From contig JADHZB010001740.1 in NCBI GenBank assembly GCA_015657535.1, positions 16,759 through 80,758 of the forward strand: a stretch of 64,000 bases of DNA, given 5' to 3'. This stretch comes from Nephromyces sp. MM_2019 (lineage: Eukaryota; Apicomplexa; Aconoidasida; Nephromycida). The stretch's first letter is position 1; each line of letters begins with the position of its first letter. Both the position numbers and the translations under genes were made by a program. The notes beneath the pieces were generated by a model, which was not told where the DNA came from, did not search any database, and worked only from the letters and a program-made list of their open reading frames with translations. Shown here piece after piece: positions 63,001 through 64,000 of this stretch.

Positions 63001-64000
63001 CTGCTTGCTATCAAAGAAAATGCGGTACTAGAAGAAAAAATTGAGAATTTACAGTCAGGAGTGGTCAGTTGCGACTGCTTACTGTTGCGTTGTTACGTAA
63101 ATCAAATGCTATACGTGAATCTGATTAGCTATAACTCCTTTTTTTCTAGTTTAAAAGTGGTTGAGCCGAGTTTAGTTTCATTTTTTAAGCCTATGAGCCT
63201 TTAAGATCACTGTATGTATATACTTCAGATAGATTTCATGTAATTTTTTTTGCAGAAATCTGGACATCTTATATAGATTTGGATACGTTGAAGTGTTTTT
63301 TCTTTGCATGCTGCTGTTGAATGATGTCTTTGATGGTAGTATGTCGCGGGTTACGACATTAGTAACGCTTCTTTGCCTCCTCTTATTTTCTCGCGTTAGG
63401 GCTTTGTTTAAGACAAATTTGTGATTGTTTATCTTGCCCATTAAAATTTTTTTAAAGCTTTGCGTTATGATATTTGAAATTTTTAAAGCTTCTAGTTCCT
63501 TGCGCTTTTAGGAGTATTTCCCCATTGGCGCTCCTTCCCCTAAGGAGAATATTCAAGATTCTGCTGCCCTATGGAATAACAGAGAGATTCTCAATCTTAA
63601 CCCGCCTTCGTTAGGTAGCGAAGGATTGCAGCTTACCGATTCTCCCTTGGGTAATGCTGCACTAGCTGCTCAGAGGCCACCATCAGGTACTTTTAACAGT
63701 AGGCACGTGATATGTTTATAGTTCTTGTGTGCTGCACACACCACAAGAAGAAAAAATTTTGATTTATACCAACTTAGTAATATTGTTTTTGCTAGCTTCA
63801 TGGGTCATATCTAGTATAGGTTCATGCCTTTGGAAATGGTGCTTGGCATTTATTGACTATAAGAAGCTATAGTCAATTTAAAAATGCTGATTCTACTAAG
63901 AGGTGCTATCTGTGCATACTATATTCTACAGAGCTGCCTTGCGATGGCTCAGATCCGGTTTGTGGAAGTTCCGGTGCTACTCAAGGAGACTTTGCCACAG
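57090..64000 (+). CDS. Large Ser/Pro-rich protein, unidentified, truncated at right edge
   Basis: Exons with closing phases: 57090-57419 (ATG), 58064-58733, 59824-60455, 61255-61653, 62338-63060 (or to 63096), 63512-63686, and 63932 onward, running off the window; about 1000 residues so far. The only conserved-looking part is early: SFPQARCAYFHRTKE joined to EWRARYVESSKRRMKCFSLK and RYRNEHALVLAEIFLSEMNR, a basic helical segment (about residues 95-150). Later PEFGPWGESK and a basic stretch (HSRKKFTYGRHKKHQMPPFG) precede long disordered Ser/Pro/Gly/Asn-rich sequence with short aromatic islands (GPLWNISPN, ALWNNREILNL, PPWDSS, PHEYFPFPPG). Such architecture fits an RNA-binding or translational-repressor scaffold, but I recognise no domain; a defining domain may lie beyond 64000. 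A donor choice at 63060/63096 is open, since both keep phase. Confidence 0.72.

Noticed and set aside
1..64000. CRISPR arrays, insertion sequences, retroelements, phage or plasmid genes
   Set aside because: The tandem repeats found have no spacer-repeat alternation, and no transposase, reverse transcriptase or integrase motif was seen on either strand.

Overview
This is a nuclear, intron-rich, AT-rich eukaryotic window. Every recognisable protein gene is built from short exons with GT-AG borders, there are two nuclear-type tRNA-Ala genes, and nothing bacterial is visible (no operons, no Shine-Dalgarno context). The ribosomal protein, splicing factor and peptidase read like those of an alveolate protist. 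An apicomplexan-type parasite is my best guess, supported weakly by a small predicted secretory or plastid-targeted gene. The species cannot be fixed from the sequence alone.

Layout. About 0.45-6.7 kb (+): 3' part of a gene for an INTS11/CPSF73-like RNA endonuclease, with repeat-filled introns. 6.75-8.6 kb (-): a multi-exon gene with very short introns, possibly START-like. 8.9-9.6 kb (-): a small gene with a signal peptide. 12.2-15.0 kb (-): a complete MOG1/RANGRF gene (Ran GTPase cycle, 188 aa). 15.4-18 kb (-): coding-like exons that I could not join. 19.2-27.4 kb (-): a complete 13-exon M18 aspartyl aminopeptidase, with an opposite-strand open frame inside its first intron. 33.5-35.4 kb (+): complete 60S ribosomal protein uL1 (L10a, 217 aa). 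37.6-39.5 kb (-): a 376-aa coiled-coil protein. 44.3-45.4 kb (-): complete PHF5A/SF3b14b splicing factor (111 aa). 48.2 and 49.0 kb (-): two identical tRNA-Ala(AGC) genes with T-run terminators. 55.3-56.5 kb (-): a small glutamine-rich, partly coiled-coil protein. 57.1 kb to the right edge (+): a large Ser/Pro-rich protein of about 1000 residues so far, cut by the window end.

The genes are scattered housekeeping functions (RNA 3'-end processing, nuclear transport, peptide turnover, translation, splicing) and do not form a pathway cluster. Gene models were built by hand from open frames, splice signals and reading-phase agreement. Where all phases close and the protein has the family length (MOG1, M18, uL1, PHF5A) confidence is high. 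Where junctions do not close I say so. I found no convincing new multi-gene system. The most unusual items are splicing-related: a probable GC-AG intron, introns of 38-39 nt beside an 11-nt exon, and intronic repeats that multiply branch-point-like or acceptor-like motifs.
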